Assembly: GCA_029263395.1 (NCBI GenBank)
Contig: JAJCXO010000102.1
Location: forward strand, 19,324 to 83,323
Reading direction: 5' to 3'
Source: Acidobacteriota bacterium
GTDB lineage: Bacteria; Acidobacteriota; Thermoanaerobaculia; Multivoradales; J023
Length of the DNA: 64,000 nucleotides
Made by a program: the position numbers and the translations under genes
Shown here: positions 54,561-63,316 of the stretch, piece after piece
Numbering within the stretch: position 1 is the first letter of the stretch
How the letters are laid out: each line of letters begins with the position of its first letter
The notes under the pieces: generated by a model
Seen by the model: only the letters and a program-made list of their open reading frames with translations
Database searches by the model: none
What the model was told of the DNA's origin: nothing

Positions 54561-54760
54561 CCGTTTTGCCGTCATTCGGTTCAGAGAGGGAGGTCTTGTG
54601 GAGCGAGCAAGCAGCGAGCGTGTTTGAGCTGCGCACCTGACCGCATCTCGTATCCGACGGCACCACAAGACCTTAGGCATCTTGCAAGAGATCCGGCGAG
54701 TTTCCGGAGCTGCTGCGCAGCCGCCAAGGCCGAACTCTCGATGTATTCTTGGATGCGTTC
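54561..54760 (+). repeat. Dispersed intergenic element, full-length copy
   Basis: About 200 bases. GGTCTTGTGG at 54592-54601 can pair with CCACAAGACC at 54663-54672; GAGATCCGGCGAGTTT and GGAGCTGCTGCGCAG follow, then CCAAGGCCGAACTCTCGATG. It is highly similar to the minus-strand copy at 44724-44919. It lies just upstream of glycerol kinase and may carry or insulate its promoter. Confidence 0.8.
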
Positions 54761-54807
54761 TAGCGAGGTCTTTACGCGTTGCTGATGGAGTGAGACACTC
54801 CAAGGTC

Positions 54808-56304
54808 ATGAAGTACGTCGTTGCATTAGACCAAGGTACAACGGGTTCACGGGCGATTGTCTTTGATCGCCAGGGACGTTCGCAGGGCGAGGCCAAACAG
54901 GAGTTTGGCCAGATCTTTCCGCAGCCGGGCTGGGTGGAACACGACGCGGAAGAGATTTGGAGGTCCCAGACGGCGGTGATTGGCAAGGCGCTGCAGCGCT
55001 CCGGCGCTGCAGCGTCGGACATCGTCGCTGTCGGTATCACCAATCAACGTGAGACCACCGTCGTGTGGGAGCGGTCCACGGGACGACCGATTGCCAACGC
55101 CATCGTTTGGCAAGATCGCCGGACAGCAGAGACTTGTGAGCAGTTGCGATCCGAGGGGCTGGAGGAAACGGTCCGGGCCAAAACCGGCCTGGTGCTCGAT
55201 GCTTACTTTTCCGCCACCAAAGTAGCCTGGCTGCTCGGTCATGTGGAGGGTGCCCGCGCCGCCGCCGAGCGCGGCGAATTGGCTTTCGGTACGGTTGATA
55301 CTTGGCTGGTCTACCAGCTGACCCAAGGGGCCTTACACATCACCGACGTCAGCAACGCCTCGCGTACCCTATTGTTCGACATCCACCGTCTGGCTTGGGA
55401 CGACGAGTTGCTGGAGATCTTTCGCGTCCCGCGGTCGATGATGCCCAATGTCGCGTCGAGCTCGGAGGTTTACGGACCGATCACCGCGGATGTTGGCCTG
55501 GCTGGGGTTCCGATTGCAGGTATTGTCGGCGATCAACAAGCGGCGACCATGGGGCAGATCTGCGTTGAGCCAGGAGACGCCAAGAATACCTACGGCACCG
55601 GTTGTTTCATGCTGCTCAATACTGGAGAAGAGGCCAAGAGGTCGCACCACCAACTCCTGACCACGATCGCTTGGCAACGGAATGGGTGCACCCACTATGC
55701 CTTGGAAGGCAGTGTGTTTGTCGGCGGTGCCGCGATCCAATGGTTGCGTGACGGCTTGGGGATTATCGATTCGGCCCCCGAAGTCGACACCATGGCGACC
55801 GCTGTGGCCGACAATGGTGGAGTCTACTTCGTGCCGGCGTTGACAGGCCTCGGCGCTCCGCATTGGGATCCCCATGCACGCGGCACCTTGGTCGGGCTGA
55901 CTCGCGGTACCCAGGCCGAGCATATCGCCCGCGCCACCCTCGAAGGTATCGCCCACCAGGTTGCCGATCTGGCGGAGGCCATGGCAGCGGATGCAGCCGT
56001 GCCTATTCGCGAACTGCGTGTTGACGGAGGTGCGGCAGCGAGTGACTTTTTGATGCAATTCCAGGCTGATCTGCTACAGATCCCGGTGGTCCGTCCAACG
56101 GTGCTCGAAACTACCGCCTTGGGAGCTGCCTACATGGCTGGCCTGGCGGTTGGTTATTGGTCCTCAGTCGACGAAATTGCGGCCAATTGGCAGATCGACC
56201 GCACCTTCGAACCACAGATGCCGCCGGATGCGGTGCATCAACTGCGTGGACGTTGGAAGGATGCGGTCGATCGGTCGCGTGGCTGGGACCACGAGTCGAC
56301 TTAG
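54808..56304 (+). CDS. glpK: Glycerol kinase
   Basis: A 498-residue FGGY-family kinase, full length for GlpK. It opens [19 protein letters not shown] and has the glycerol-site motifs [13 protein letters not shown] and VWQDRRTAE, plus [29 protein letters not shown] and GLGAPHWD. It phosphorylates glycerol to sn-glycerol-3-phosphate in the cytoplasm. No glpF or glpD gene is adjacent. The ATG at 54808 is fixed by the conserved N-terminus; an open frame further upstream belongs to the repeat element. Confidence 0.95.
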   Translation: MKYVVALDQGTTGSRAIVFDRQGRSQGEAKQEFGQIFPQPGWVEHDAEEIWRSQTAVIGKALQRSGAAASDIVAVGITNQRETTVVWERSTGRPIANAIVWQDRRTAETCEQLRSEGLEETVRAKTGLVLDAYFSATKVAWLLGHVEGARAAAERGELAFGTVDTWLVYQLTQGALHITDVSNASRTLLFDIHRLAWDDELLEIFRVPRSMMPNVASSSEVYGPITADVGLAGVPIAGIVGDQQAATMGQICVEPGDAKNTYGTGCFMLLNTGEEAKRSHHQLLTTIAWQRNGCTHYALEGSVFVGGAAIQWLRDGLGIIDSAPEVDTMATAVADNGGVYFVPALTGLGAPHWDPHARGTLVGLTRGTQAEHIARATLEGIAHQVADLAEAMAADAAVPIRELRVDGGAAASDFLMQFQADLLQIPVVRPTVLETTALGAAYMAGLAVGYWSSVDEIAANWQIDRTFEPQMPPDAVHQLRGRWKDAVDRSRGWDHEST

Positions 56305-56464
56305 TCTGGGCTCGCCTGACCGGGGTCGGTGAGGTACTGGCAGATTTCGACGGCCTATTATCAGACCCAAGCCGGACCTTCGATGACTGTACGCAGGGGC
56401 TTAGGAAGCCATCACGCTTCGATTGGTTTGCAAGGCTCGTCGCTCCGGCCGCGGCTGTGCGGTG

Positions 56465-56932
56465 TCAGGCATCGATGGACTTTGATCTCGAGACGCTTTG
56501 AGCTCGCTGTTTCCAAGCCAAGCTTGGGCTCGAGTCCATCTCTATGCGACGGTGTGGCACCCAAGGAAACAGACGCGGGACCCAAGCCGTCAGCCTGGGC
56601 CAAGCGAAGAGTGAAGGAACAATGATGCCTGTCACGCTCAAGCCAACAATCAAGAAGGCAGCGTCTGTCCAGCCGACTTCGAACCACATATAAGCGGCCG
56701 AGACCCAGAACGCAAAGGCCATTGGGAGAGTGAGCGTGAGAAGCGCCCGGCGATCGAGGTAAACCTCTTCCTCGGAGGTAGTCTTGGTGACTTCGAGGTT
56801 CGAAACGGTCGACGTCCGCATGGTTTTTTGCCGTCTTTGCTCAGCTTGCCGACTGAGAATATACGCCGACCAAGCCACAACGACATACGCACCGAAATGC
56901 GTCAAGTAATCCAGGTACCATGGAATCACCAT
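56465..56932 (-). CDS. Small membrane protein of unknown function
   Basis: A 155-residue protein with about three hydrophobic segments (DYLTHFGAYVVVAWSAYI at the start, ALLTLTLPMAFAFWVSAAY and AAFLIVGLSVTGIIVPSLF) and a Ser/Arg-rich C-terminal tail. The ATG at 56932 has an AGGAGG-like site (complement of 56938-56943) 5 bases upstream. I do not recognise a family; it stands alone. Confidence 0.6.
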   Translation of the reverse strand: MVIPWYLDYLTHFGAYVVVAWSAYILSRQAEQRRQKTMRTSTVSNLEVTKTTSEEEVYLDRRALLTLTLPMAFAFWVSAAYMWFEVGWTDAAFLIVGLSVTGIIVPSLFAWPRLTAWVPRLFPWVPHRRIEMDSSPSLAWKQRAQSVSRSKSIDA

Positions 56933-57067
56933 TGGACCTCCTCGTGACGGTTTGCCCGTCCATCAGTGTAGCAATCTCGGATCGGTACCAGACACCAGGC
57001 AGCTCGCACCCACAAATACGCAAACCAGCGACAGTTTGTTCGATCTACGTTTTGGCTCGAGCTCTCA

Positions 57068-58423
57068 TTATTGGGGAGGTGCTGATGGCCCGAGGGCATC
57101 GATTTCAAAGCGCGTGATAGTGCGGGTTTTACCGGCGGTGTAGACGAAGAGCTCCTCGCAAGTTACGGCAATTGGGTAGATTGAGCACAGGTCTTGGGAA
57201 AGATTGGGCGGTGTACAACCGGCCATTGGTAGCTGCCAGGAGTGACCGTCACTCAAGCGGAACAAGTGCACCTGGCCGTCGACCCCGGTGCCGTGGGCGG
57301 CATAACCACAACCGACGATGAACGGCGCGATGAGAGAGTATTCGGAAGGGAAGGCATTGATCCGTTTCGGCGCCAGGCCAGCTTGGGTCTCGGAGTAAGG
57401 GGACACCATCAAATCACGGGGGCCCTTTTCGAAGGGCGTCACCTCATAGGGTTTGTTGATTCGGGTCTCTACCCACACCATGTGGATGCCGTCGGTGCCA
57501 AACCCATCGACATTCATGAGTGGGTCGCCACCAAATTCCACCAACGGATACGCCCCCTCGCCAGCCTTGTAGGCCCATAACTCCGACGCGGGATACGACG
57601 AGCGATTCCACACTGCGAAGTCGCCGAAAGGAAACAGCCGAACCTGCTGGCCGCCACCCACCTCGGACGCCGTAATCGGAGGACCGAGCGGGCCACCCCA
57701 GATCCCAAAACGTAGTTCGCCAGGATCTCGGGTAGCCCACAGGTCGCTCGAAACACCGACGGCGTGGCCGTTTGATGGGTTCCAAACGTGCAGCGGTTTG
57801 GGAACCAAATCGCCCACGGTGCCGCCGACAACCGCTTCTTGAAAGTCTTCTTTGATGTCCCAACGGTGGATGGTAAACGCGAAACGGCCCTGTCGCACGC
57901 CCGCCATTTCGGTTCCGGGAGTGAAAGTCCAGGTCGGATGGATGCCCGAGGTATCGAGGAATGCGGAATGTACAGGACCGTCGGCTTCTGCCACCACCAG
58001 CATTCTCCAGGGAGTTGGGCCAGCCAGGGCATTCCGTCCGAATTGCAAGAGGACCTTTCCCGCTTCGTCCACCCATCCAGAAACCGCTGCACCGATTTCC
58101 GGATTTTGTGCCGGCCAAGTGATGGCCATCTGTTGGCAGCCCTCGGGCATGTTGACGAGCGGGTCGCATGTGATCCACTCGATGGGCTCGGGCAGTGCGT
58201 CTCGAGTTGCTGGGACACAAAACGTGCCGTCGGGCGCAAACTCGTCCCAGGTTCGCCAGCCGTCCCAGCCTGGGCAAGGGTGGGTAACGCCACCGGCGGC
58301 AGCTGGTGGGTCGGCGGCAGGTGCATTGGCTGGTGAGGCCAGCGGCACAGGCGCGAGCAGCGCCAGAATGCAACTCGGCGCGAGCAGCGCCAGACCGAAG
58401 CGGGAAAGGTGTCTCATGTGCAT
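57068..58423 (-). CDS. Exported protein of unknown function, possibly beta-propeller
   Basis: A 451-residue protein with a signal peptide (FGLALLAPSCILALLAP). The mature part is rich in Trp/Gly-containing beta strands (LWATRDPGELRFGIWG, FGDFAVWNRSSYPASELWAY) and contains several Cys pairs (CDPLVNMPEGC, CTPPNLSQDLC). Spacing of repeated hydrophobic strands suggests a propeller, but this is inference. It lies 30 bases downstream of the S1 protease gene on the same strand, so the two are probably co-expressed. Confidence 0.65.
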   Translation of the reverse strand: MHMRHLSRFGLALLAPSCILALLAPVPLASPANAPAADPPAAAGGVTHPCPGWDGWRTWDEFAPDGTFCVPATRDALPEPIEWITCDPLVNMPEGCQQMAITWPAQNPEIGAAVSGWVDEAGKVLLQFGRNALAGPTPWRMLVVAEADGPVHSAFLDTSGIHPTWTFTPGTEMAGVRQGRFAFTIHRWDIKEDFQEAVVGGTVGDLVPKPLHVWNPSNGHAVGVSSDLWATRDPGELRFGIWGGPLGPPITASEVGGGQQVRLFPFGDFAVWNRSSYPASELWAYKAGEGAYPLVEFGGDPLMNVDGFGTDGIHMVWVETRINKPYEVTPFEKGPRDLMVSPYSETQAGLAPKRINAFPSEYSLIAPFIVGCGYAAHGTGVDGQVHLFRLSDGHSWQLPMAGCTPPNLSQDLCSIYPIAVTCEELFVYTAGKTRTITRFEIDALGPSAPPQ

Positions 58424-58453
58424 GGTCAATTCAACCTAGGTCAACTCAGGGCA

Positions 58454-61279
58454 TCACTCGAACAGGGACGCCAAGGATTCCATTGCAGTGGCCCGACCCG
58501 GCACTGTGTTGTGACGTAACCGCTGGATGCCGCCTCGTTCGGCGGCTAGCGTCAGGGACACTCCCCCTCGGTCGACAGTGGGTTCGTAGAGCAGGTTACG
58601 GTCGTTGAGATGGAGAGCGGCAACCGTGACAGGGGCCCCAGCCTTCATCCCTTCGCTGTGGAACAACGCGATGCCATGGGTCTCAGCTTCGGTGCTCGAA
58701 GAAAACAGCAGCACGTTGCCGTCCAGGGTGACCCGCAGCCATTGTTGATCGAACCGACCACTGAACTCCCACTCGGATACCCGTTCCGAGAAACCAGTGA
58801 ACGGATGCAGGCGCGTCAGGCGTGCGATACCGTCGACGGTGTCGAGAATCCACAGCTTCTGGTCACGGAAGCTCCAGGTTGCGGCGAGGATGGTTTCGGG
58901 CTGGTAACGCTCGGAGCGTGGCGATAGCTGCCACGGGCGATCGCCGACGACCGACCGGAACCAGACCTCACCATCGCCGACCACAAACGCAAGGTCATCG
59001 GCGCGAGAGTAGACACCGACAAAGTTCGACCGTTCGGAGGGCCCATCTCTGCGGCTCAGGCTAGCGACACCCATGTCCGCGGTGTTGCCTGCTCGGCTAG
59101 CGTCCCGATACACACCATCGACGATGTTGGTGCCACCCGGCGCGAAGGCCACCGCATGGGGTGATTCACTAGATTTCACATGCGTCTGGTCGGCGCTGGC
59201 TTCAGCTGCACTGACCCAGATCAAACCCTCGTCACCCAGCCGTTCTTTCAGTCCGTCTCCGAGGAATTCGTCGATCACTAAACCATTGCCTTCGGGGGTC
59301 ACCAAGGCGTAGTAGTCACCTTCGGAGCGCACCACTTTGGCGTCCTCCAAATATTCACCGCCCCAGATCGGGCCGATCGAGCCGGCTAACTCCCAGTCGA
59401 TTTTCCAGTCGAAGTAGGGCCAAAGAATCAACCGCTTGGTATAGAAGATGCTGAACGGTGAATCCGGGTTATGCCACAAGTAGTGATTCGACAAATGGGT
59501 ATCATCGGCGCTCGCTGTACCATCGAGCTTCTCTGGATACCCGGTTGCGCCAGGTGGGTAGGTGTAGCGGCCTACATCGGTGTCGCTATGAACCCAATAT
59601 CGTCCATCTAGCCCTGGGCTAGGCCAACCATTACCAACCGGCGTGATCCAACCGTTGTTTTGCCATAGGTTGGAATCGGTGGCGTAGTCCCAGCGCCGCA
59701 GCGTCGGTGGGGTGGTGCCGTGGTCGAACGGCTCCTGGTCGAACGTTGGGCCGGTTCCTTGGAGCGTCTTCATGCTGGCGTGGAGGTAGGGGCGTGCGGC
59801 GCCGATTTCGCCATTGGGCATGCTTGCATAACCGTTGTCTATGGTTTGGTTGTTGCAATTGACGAACTTGGCGGGGTCAATCTGGCAGAAGCGGTATTTC
59901 GTCGGGACCTGATCTACCGTGAGAGATCCGGTGTCGTCGCCGTTATTTGAACCGTTGAAAAAACGATGAGATGGCCGTGGGTCGAGCTCGAAGTCCTGGC
60001 GCACCATCGTTCCATTTACGGCTTTTAGGAAAGAATTGTCGATGGAGCTGGTGACCTCGAGTTTAGGTGGCTCGGGCCGGGCATAGGCACACGGAATCGG
60101 GTCACATAGGTCACCGAGTTCCTCAAAACCCTTGGCTTTCTCAGCATCGGAGTTGCAGTTGGCTTGGTCGTAATTGATCACTGTCGGGCAGTTGTCTTGA
60201 TCGTTAGCAATACCGTCGCCGTCGAAGTCGTCGATCGCGTTGCGAATGAAGTCACCGTTTTGCGCGATGACCGGATTGCCGTCGTAGGTGTATTCGAAGT
60301 TGTAGGTGAGGGCAGCTTGCATGTGGGTTACGCTGTCGCAACTGTCCGTTGTGCTTTTGCCGTTGCCACCGGATACCACCGCTGCGACCAGTCGTTTCCC
60401 GGCTGGAATGCCAGGCACCGAATCTCCACCCAGGCCAACGGCATTGACAAAGTTCGGCCCGCCGGAGTCCCCAGGAACCCAGCATGCTGTGGCCGTGTTG
60501 GCGGGTTGGTATTGAAACGTGGAACTTGGCCCGGCGTAAGTCACGATCGACTGACCCTCTAACGAGCAGATGGGTTCTTCCTCCGCCACCGTGTCGGAGT
60601 CGGCCAAGCCGGTGAGCTCGGCAACACCGAAGGCTCTAGTCGCTGGCGAAGGGAGAGCGACTCGGCTGGTTCCCGCAATGATCACGTTGGTCCCTACCAG
60701 ATTGGCCGGGTCGACGGGATACTGTGCTTGTGGCCCGACTTCGAACAGCACCTCTTCGGGTGTGATCCCGACAACGGGGCGATCCAGGTAGACCAACGCA
60801 ATATCGTGAACTTGAGTCGTGACTCCTGCGTTAGCAAAATTGGTGTAGGCATAGTCAGCGTCGTCCGGACAGAAGTCGCAGGTATTCAGATTGCCGCCGC
60901 AGCAGGTGTCGACAATGTCCCAGGTATAACCCGGCATGACTCGGAATCCCTCGATGAAGTAGTCGGTTCCACCCGGAGTGTTGATCACCGTTTCACCGAG
61001 CGGGGGAACCCTCACTCTGTCCGCCCCGATAGGAGGCCCAGGGGGAACATTCGCTTGTTTGGGGTTATAGGGAGTGCGGCAACCCGTGACTTCACGGCCG
61101 TAACAGTGAGCGGCGGTGAGGACAATGCGGTCGGATATCAACGTGCCCGAACAGCCGTTGATGTTGACGACCGCGCGGATCTGGTCGCCGGTGTCCTCGA
61201 CACCATCGATGATCGCTTGGGCTGCACTAACAGCTCCTAAACCCAGCAATAGAAGGATGACAACTGGAAACTTTCTCAT
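58454..61279 (-). CDS. Exported trypsin-like (S1) serine protease with a large C-terminal region
   Basis: A 941-residue protein with a signal peptide (VVILLLLGLGAVSAAQA) and an S1 domain whose triad is intact: H58 (LTAAHC), D159 (VHDIALVYLD) and S272 (GDSGGP). A long disulfide-rich insert lies between H58 and D159 (CCGGNLNTCDFC). A thrombospondin type 3-like calcium segment (DDFDGDGIANDQDNCP) covers about 350-395. The remaining ~540 residues are unassigned and beta-rich. AGGAG lies 5 bases before the ATG. The next gene downstream encodes another exported protein, perhaps its substrate or partner. Confidence 0.88.
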   Translation of the reverse strand: MRKFPVVILLLLGLGAVSAAQAIIDGVEDTGDQIRAVVNINGCSGTLISDRIVLTAAHCYGREVTGCRTPYNPKQANVPPGPPIGADRVRVPPLGETVINTPGGTDYFIEGFRVMPGYTWDIVDTCCGGNLNTCDFCPDDADYAYTNFANAGVTTQVHDIALVYLDRPVVGITPEEVLFEVGPQAQYPVDPANLVGTNVIIAGTSRVALPSPATRAFGVAELTGLADSDTVAEEEPICSLEGQSIVTYAGPSSTFQYQPANTATACWVPGDSGGPNFVNAVGLGGDSVPGIPAGKRLVAAVVSGGNGKSTTDSCDSVTHMQAALTYNFEYTYDGNPVIAQNGDFIRNAIDDFDGDGIANDQDNCPTVINYDQANCNSDAEKAKGFEELGDLCDPIPCAYARPEPPKLEVTSSIDNSFLKAVNGTMVRQDFELDPRPSHRFFNGSNNGDDTGSLTVDQVPTKYRFCQIDPAKFVNCNNQTIDNGYASMPNGEIGAARPYLHASMKTLQGTGPTFDQEPFDHGTTPPTLRRWDYATDSNLWQNNGWITPVGNGWPSPGLDGRYWVHSDTDVGRYTYPPGATGYPEKLDGTASADDTHLSNHYLWHNPDSPFSIFYTKRLILWPYFDWKIDWELAGSIGPIWGGEYLEDAKVVRSEGDYYALVTPEGNGLVIDEFLGDGLKERLGDEGLIWVSAAEASADQTHVKSSESPHAVAFAPGGTNIVDGVYRDASRAGNTADMGVASLSRRDGPSERSNFVGVYSRADDLAFVVGDGEVWFRSVVGDRPWQLSPRSERYQPETILAATWSFRDQKLWILDTVDGIARLTRLHPFTGFSERVSEWEFSGRFDQQWLRVTLDGNVLLFSSSTEAETHGIALFHSEGMKAGAPVTVAALHLNDRNLLYEPTVDRGGVSLTLAAERGGIQRLRHNTVPGRATAMESLASLFE

Positions 61280-61486
61280 GGCTTCTCCTAGCTTCGGAAT
61301 TGAGTGAATTACCTATGCTGGGAATCACGAGATTGTCGCCAGTTGTCTGCCAGGAAGATCGATAGTTGTTTTGAGAGGATTACCCGTCGTCCACCCGTTC
61401 ACGGTGTTGCCCGTTCGGGGTTCGCGGCGCACGGTGGGGTCACGGTGCTAGCCGTTGCCGTTCACGGTGCTGCACAGAGCAGTGCC

Positions 61487-61652
61487 GTGGTGGTGCCCGT
61501 GGTGCCCGTGGTGCCCGTGGTGGTGCCCGTGGTGGTGCCACCCGAATCGGTTTGGTCTGTCGCGGTGGTGCCACCCGAATCGTTTCGGGCCACTCTCCGA
61601 GTCGGTTGGCACCAACCTCGGTCCACTCTCCGAGTCGGTTGGCACTAACCTC
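61487..61652. repeat. Cluster of short tandem repeats (9, about 31 and 33 bases)
   Basis: GTGGTGCCC-type 9-base units run at about 61487-61540. CGGTGGTGCCACCCGAATCG occurs at about 61532 and 61563. A 33-base unit beginning CCACTCTCCGAGTCGG repeats at 61590 and 61623. GTTCACGGTG units upstream (about 61398-61475) resemble the array at 63068. No supported gene lies in 61280-61658. Confidence 0.75.
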
Positions 61653-61658
61653 TTGCAG

Positions 61659-62235
61659 GTTTGGCGCGGCCGGCAGATCGTTAGCGGGATCTCAGCACGA
61701 CGTTCTGCCGGTGCCGGCAGCCTTGCTGAGTCTCATCAACGCTTGGCGCGACCGGCAGATGTTTAGCGGGATCCCAGCAACACGTTCTGGCCGTGGCGGC
61801 AGCCTTGCTGAGTCTCATCAACGCTTGGTGCGGCCAACAACGGGAGTTGTTGAGTCTCATCAACGTTCGGCGCGGTCGGCAGATCGTTTGCGGGATCTCA
61901 GCAACAAGTTTTGCAGGCGGCGGGCGCCTTGCTGAGTCTCATCATCGTTCGGCGCGGATGGCAGATGTTTAGCGAGATCTCAGCAACACGTTCTCGTGAT
62001 GCCGGCAGCCTTGCTGAGTCTCATCAACGCTTGGTGCGGTCAACAACGGGAGCTGTTGAGGCTCGTCAACGTTTGGTGCGGATAACAACTGGGATGTTGA
62101 GGTTCATCAACGTATAGTGCGGACGACAACTGGAGTTGTTGAGTCTCATCAACGTTTCCTGCTGATGCAGATCGTGTTGCTGAGTTCGGCGATCACAGTT
62201 GTCAGGCGCAGCGCGTCTTGCTGAGGCTCATCAAC
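61659..62235. repeat. Array of nine 82- or 42-base hairpin units
   Basis: Units begin G(C/T)TTGG(C/T)GCGG and end TGAGTCTCATCAAC. Starts are 61659, 61741, 61823, 61865, 61947, 62029, 62071, 62112 and 62154; lengths are 82, 82, 42, 82, 82, 42, 41, 42, 82. Long units contain CTCAGCAA...TTGCTGAG arms; short units contain CAACAAC...GTTGTTG arms with GGGA or GGA in the loop. A truncated tenth start follows at 62236. Unit sequences vary but the arms stay paired. No reading frame is maintained. Confidence 0.85.
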
Positions 62236-62303
62236 GCTTGGTGACCTTCCCCGATTTGGTGGACACCCTCTATAGGCGCGAGAATGCGCCTGAGGAGGCA
62301 TAC

Positions 62304-62387
62304 TTGCCACGACGAAAGCGCAGAAAATTCACAGATGAGCAGAAGGCCGCTTCCTGCAGGTCTCGGACAGCCAACAGGATGGCTTGA
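62304..62387 (+). pseudogene. Relic of an IS3-type transposase OrfA N-terminus
   Basis: A TTG at 62304 with AGGAGG at 62293-62298 opens PRRKRRKFTDEQKA, the usual start of IS3-family OrfA proteins, but homology stops after about 15 codons and a stop occurs after 27. No other transposase sequence follows. It looks like the leftover end of a deleted insertion. Confidence 0.55.
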
Positions 62388-62508
62388 CGCTATGAACCCT
62401 GATTCCTGGCCAACTCCGGGCGGGTGAAACACAGGGTCCACCCGGGCACGGGAGCGGAACCCGAACCGCGAGCCACCTCGAACATGCTCGAGGTAGCCCG
62501 CCATTTAT

Positions 62509-62904
62509 TCAACAGAGCGGGATCTGGGTACACGGAAAGCCAAACGGAGAACCAGGCTCCTTGCAGTCATCCCTGGACCAACAGTCTGAGCAGTCGTGGT
62601 AACAGTAGCCTCCGCGCCAGATCGACGGCGGCTCGGCAATCATCGGTACGATGAGGCCGAGCATCTCCATCACGGAGAGATCAGGGGCGGTCTCGGGCTC
62701 GGTGGTAGCGGTGAGCGTATCTTCGATCAGCGCCGACGTCTCGGCTGGTTCGGTTACCTCACTAACAGGGGTGCTAGCCGAAGTGACCACGGCGGTGACA
62801 ACCAGCGCATCCTGAGTGGTCGAAGCTTCCTGGCCACTGGCCGGAGCGACGATTACCCATAGGACCAAGGCGAAGAGCGAAGCGAAACGTTGGATCGACA
62901 TCAT
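62509..62904 (-). CDS. Small exported protein with a six-cysteine C-terminus
   Basis: A 131-residue protein. The ATG at 62904 (or 62901) follows AGAGGAG; the signal peptide FASLFALVLWVIVAPASG is followed by a Thr/Ser/Glu/Ala-rich spacer, then a C-terminal stretch with six cysteines (YCYHDCSDCW, DDCKEP, PCTQIPLC). The layout is that of a secreted, disulfide-bonded peptide; it could be a surface peptide, toxin or precursor. No family recognised. Four GTTGAC/GTCAAC motifs cover its promoter. Confidence 0.65.
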   Translation of the reverse strand: MMSIQRFASLFALVLWVIVAPASGQEASTTQDALVVTAVVTSASTPVSEVTEPAETSALIEDTLTATTEPETAPDLSVMEMLGLIVPMIAEPPSIWRGGYCYHDCSDCWSRDDCKEPGSPFGFPCTQIPLC

Positions 62905-62920
62905 GGGACTCCTCTGGTTG

Positions 62921-62968
62921 GTTGACAAGATATAGTCAACTGTAGATAAGTTGACTGAAACTGTCAAC
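62921..62968 (-). promoter_or_regulatory. Sigma-70-type promoter overlapped by repeated GTTGAC/GTCAAC operators
   Basis: On the minus strand TTGACA (62962-62967) is followed after 17 bases by TACAGT (62939-62944), a good -35/-10 pair for the Cys-rich gene. GTTGAC, GTCAAC, GTTGAC and GTCAAC at 62921, 62935, 62950 and 62963 form two inverted pairs that overlap both elements, as expected for a repressor binding site. Confidence 0.65.
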
Positions 62969-63067
62969 GTACATCGTCCAGACTAATCGCCTCTTGGCAA
63001 TGGGATCCAGAGCGGTGCCGGCCAGAGCATTCATCGCGGTTGATCGATCGCTCGAGGTGCCGTTACC

Positions 63068-63182
63068 AATTCGCGGTGCCAGTTCGCGGTGCTGCCAGTT
63101 CGCGGTGCTGCCAGTTCGCGGTGCCGGTGCTGCCAGGGCGCGGTGCTGCCAGTTCGCGGTGCTGCCAGTTCGCGGTGCCAGC
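63068..63182. repeat. 16-base tandem repeat array upstream of the RAYT gene
   Basis: Seven TTCGCGGTG cores (starts 63070, 63083, 63099, 63115, 63137 with GG for TT, 63153, 63169), mostly spaced 16 bases, in units of GCCAGTTCGCGGTGCT. Related GTTCACGGTG units lie near 61400-61475. They are possible REP-like sequences linked to the transposase at 63317. Confidence 0.8.
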
Positions 63183-63316
63183 CGACTCGTACTCCATTAG
63201 AATCAGTGGCTTAACCACAACACAGTGGAGTGTGTTGTCTCTGGCGGAAAAATAGTTGATGTACTTTCTTTGCCAAACTGAAAAGATTGGGAGCCTGTTC
63301 TCCGTCTTAAAGGGGT

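Noticed and set aside
61659..62235. CRISPR array
   Set aside because: Units are contiguous and vary throughout; there are no unique spacers between identical repeats and no cas genes.
61659..62235. Integron attC array or diversity-generating template repeats
   Set aside because: No RYYYAAC/GTTRRRY core pairs at unit ends, no cassette genes, no integrase, and no reverse transcriptase gene in the window.
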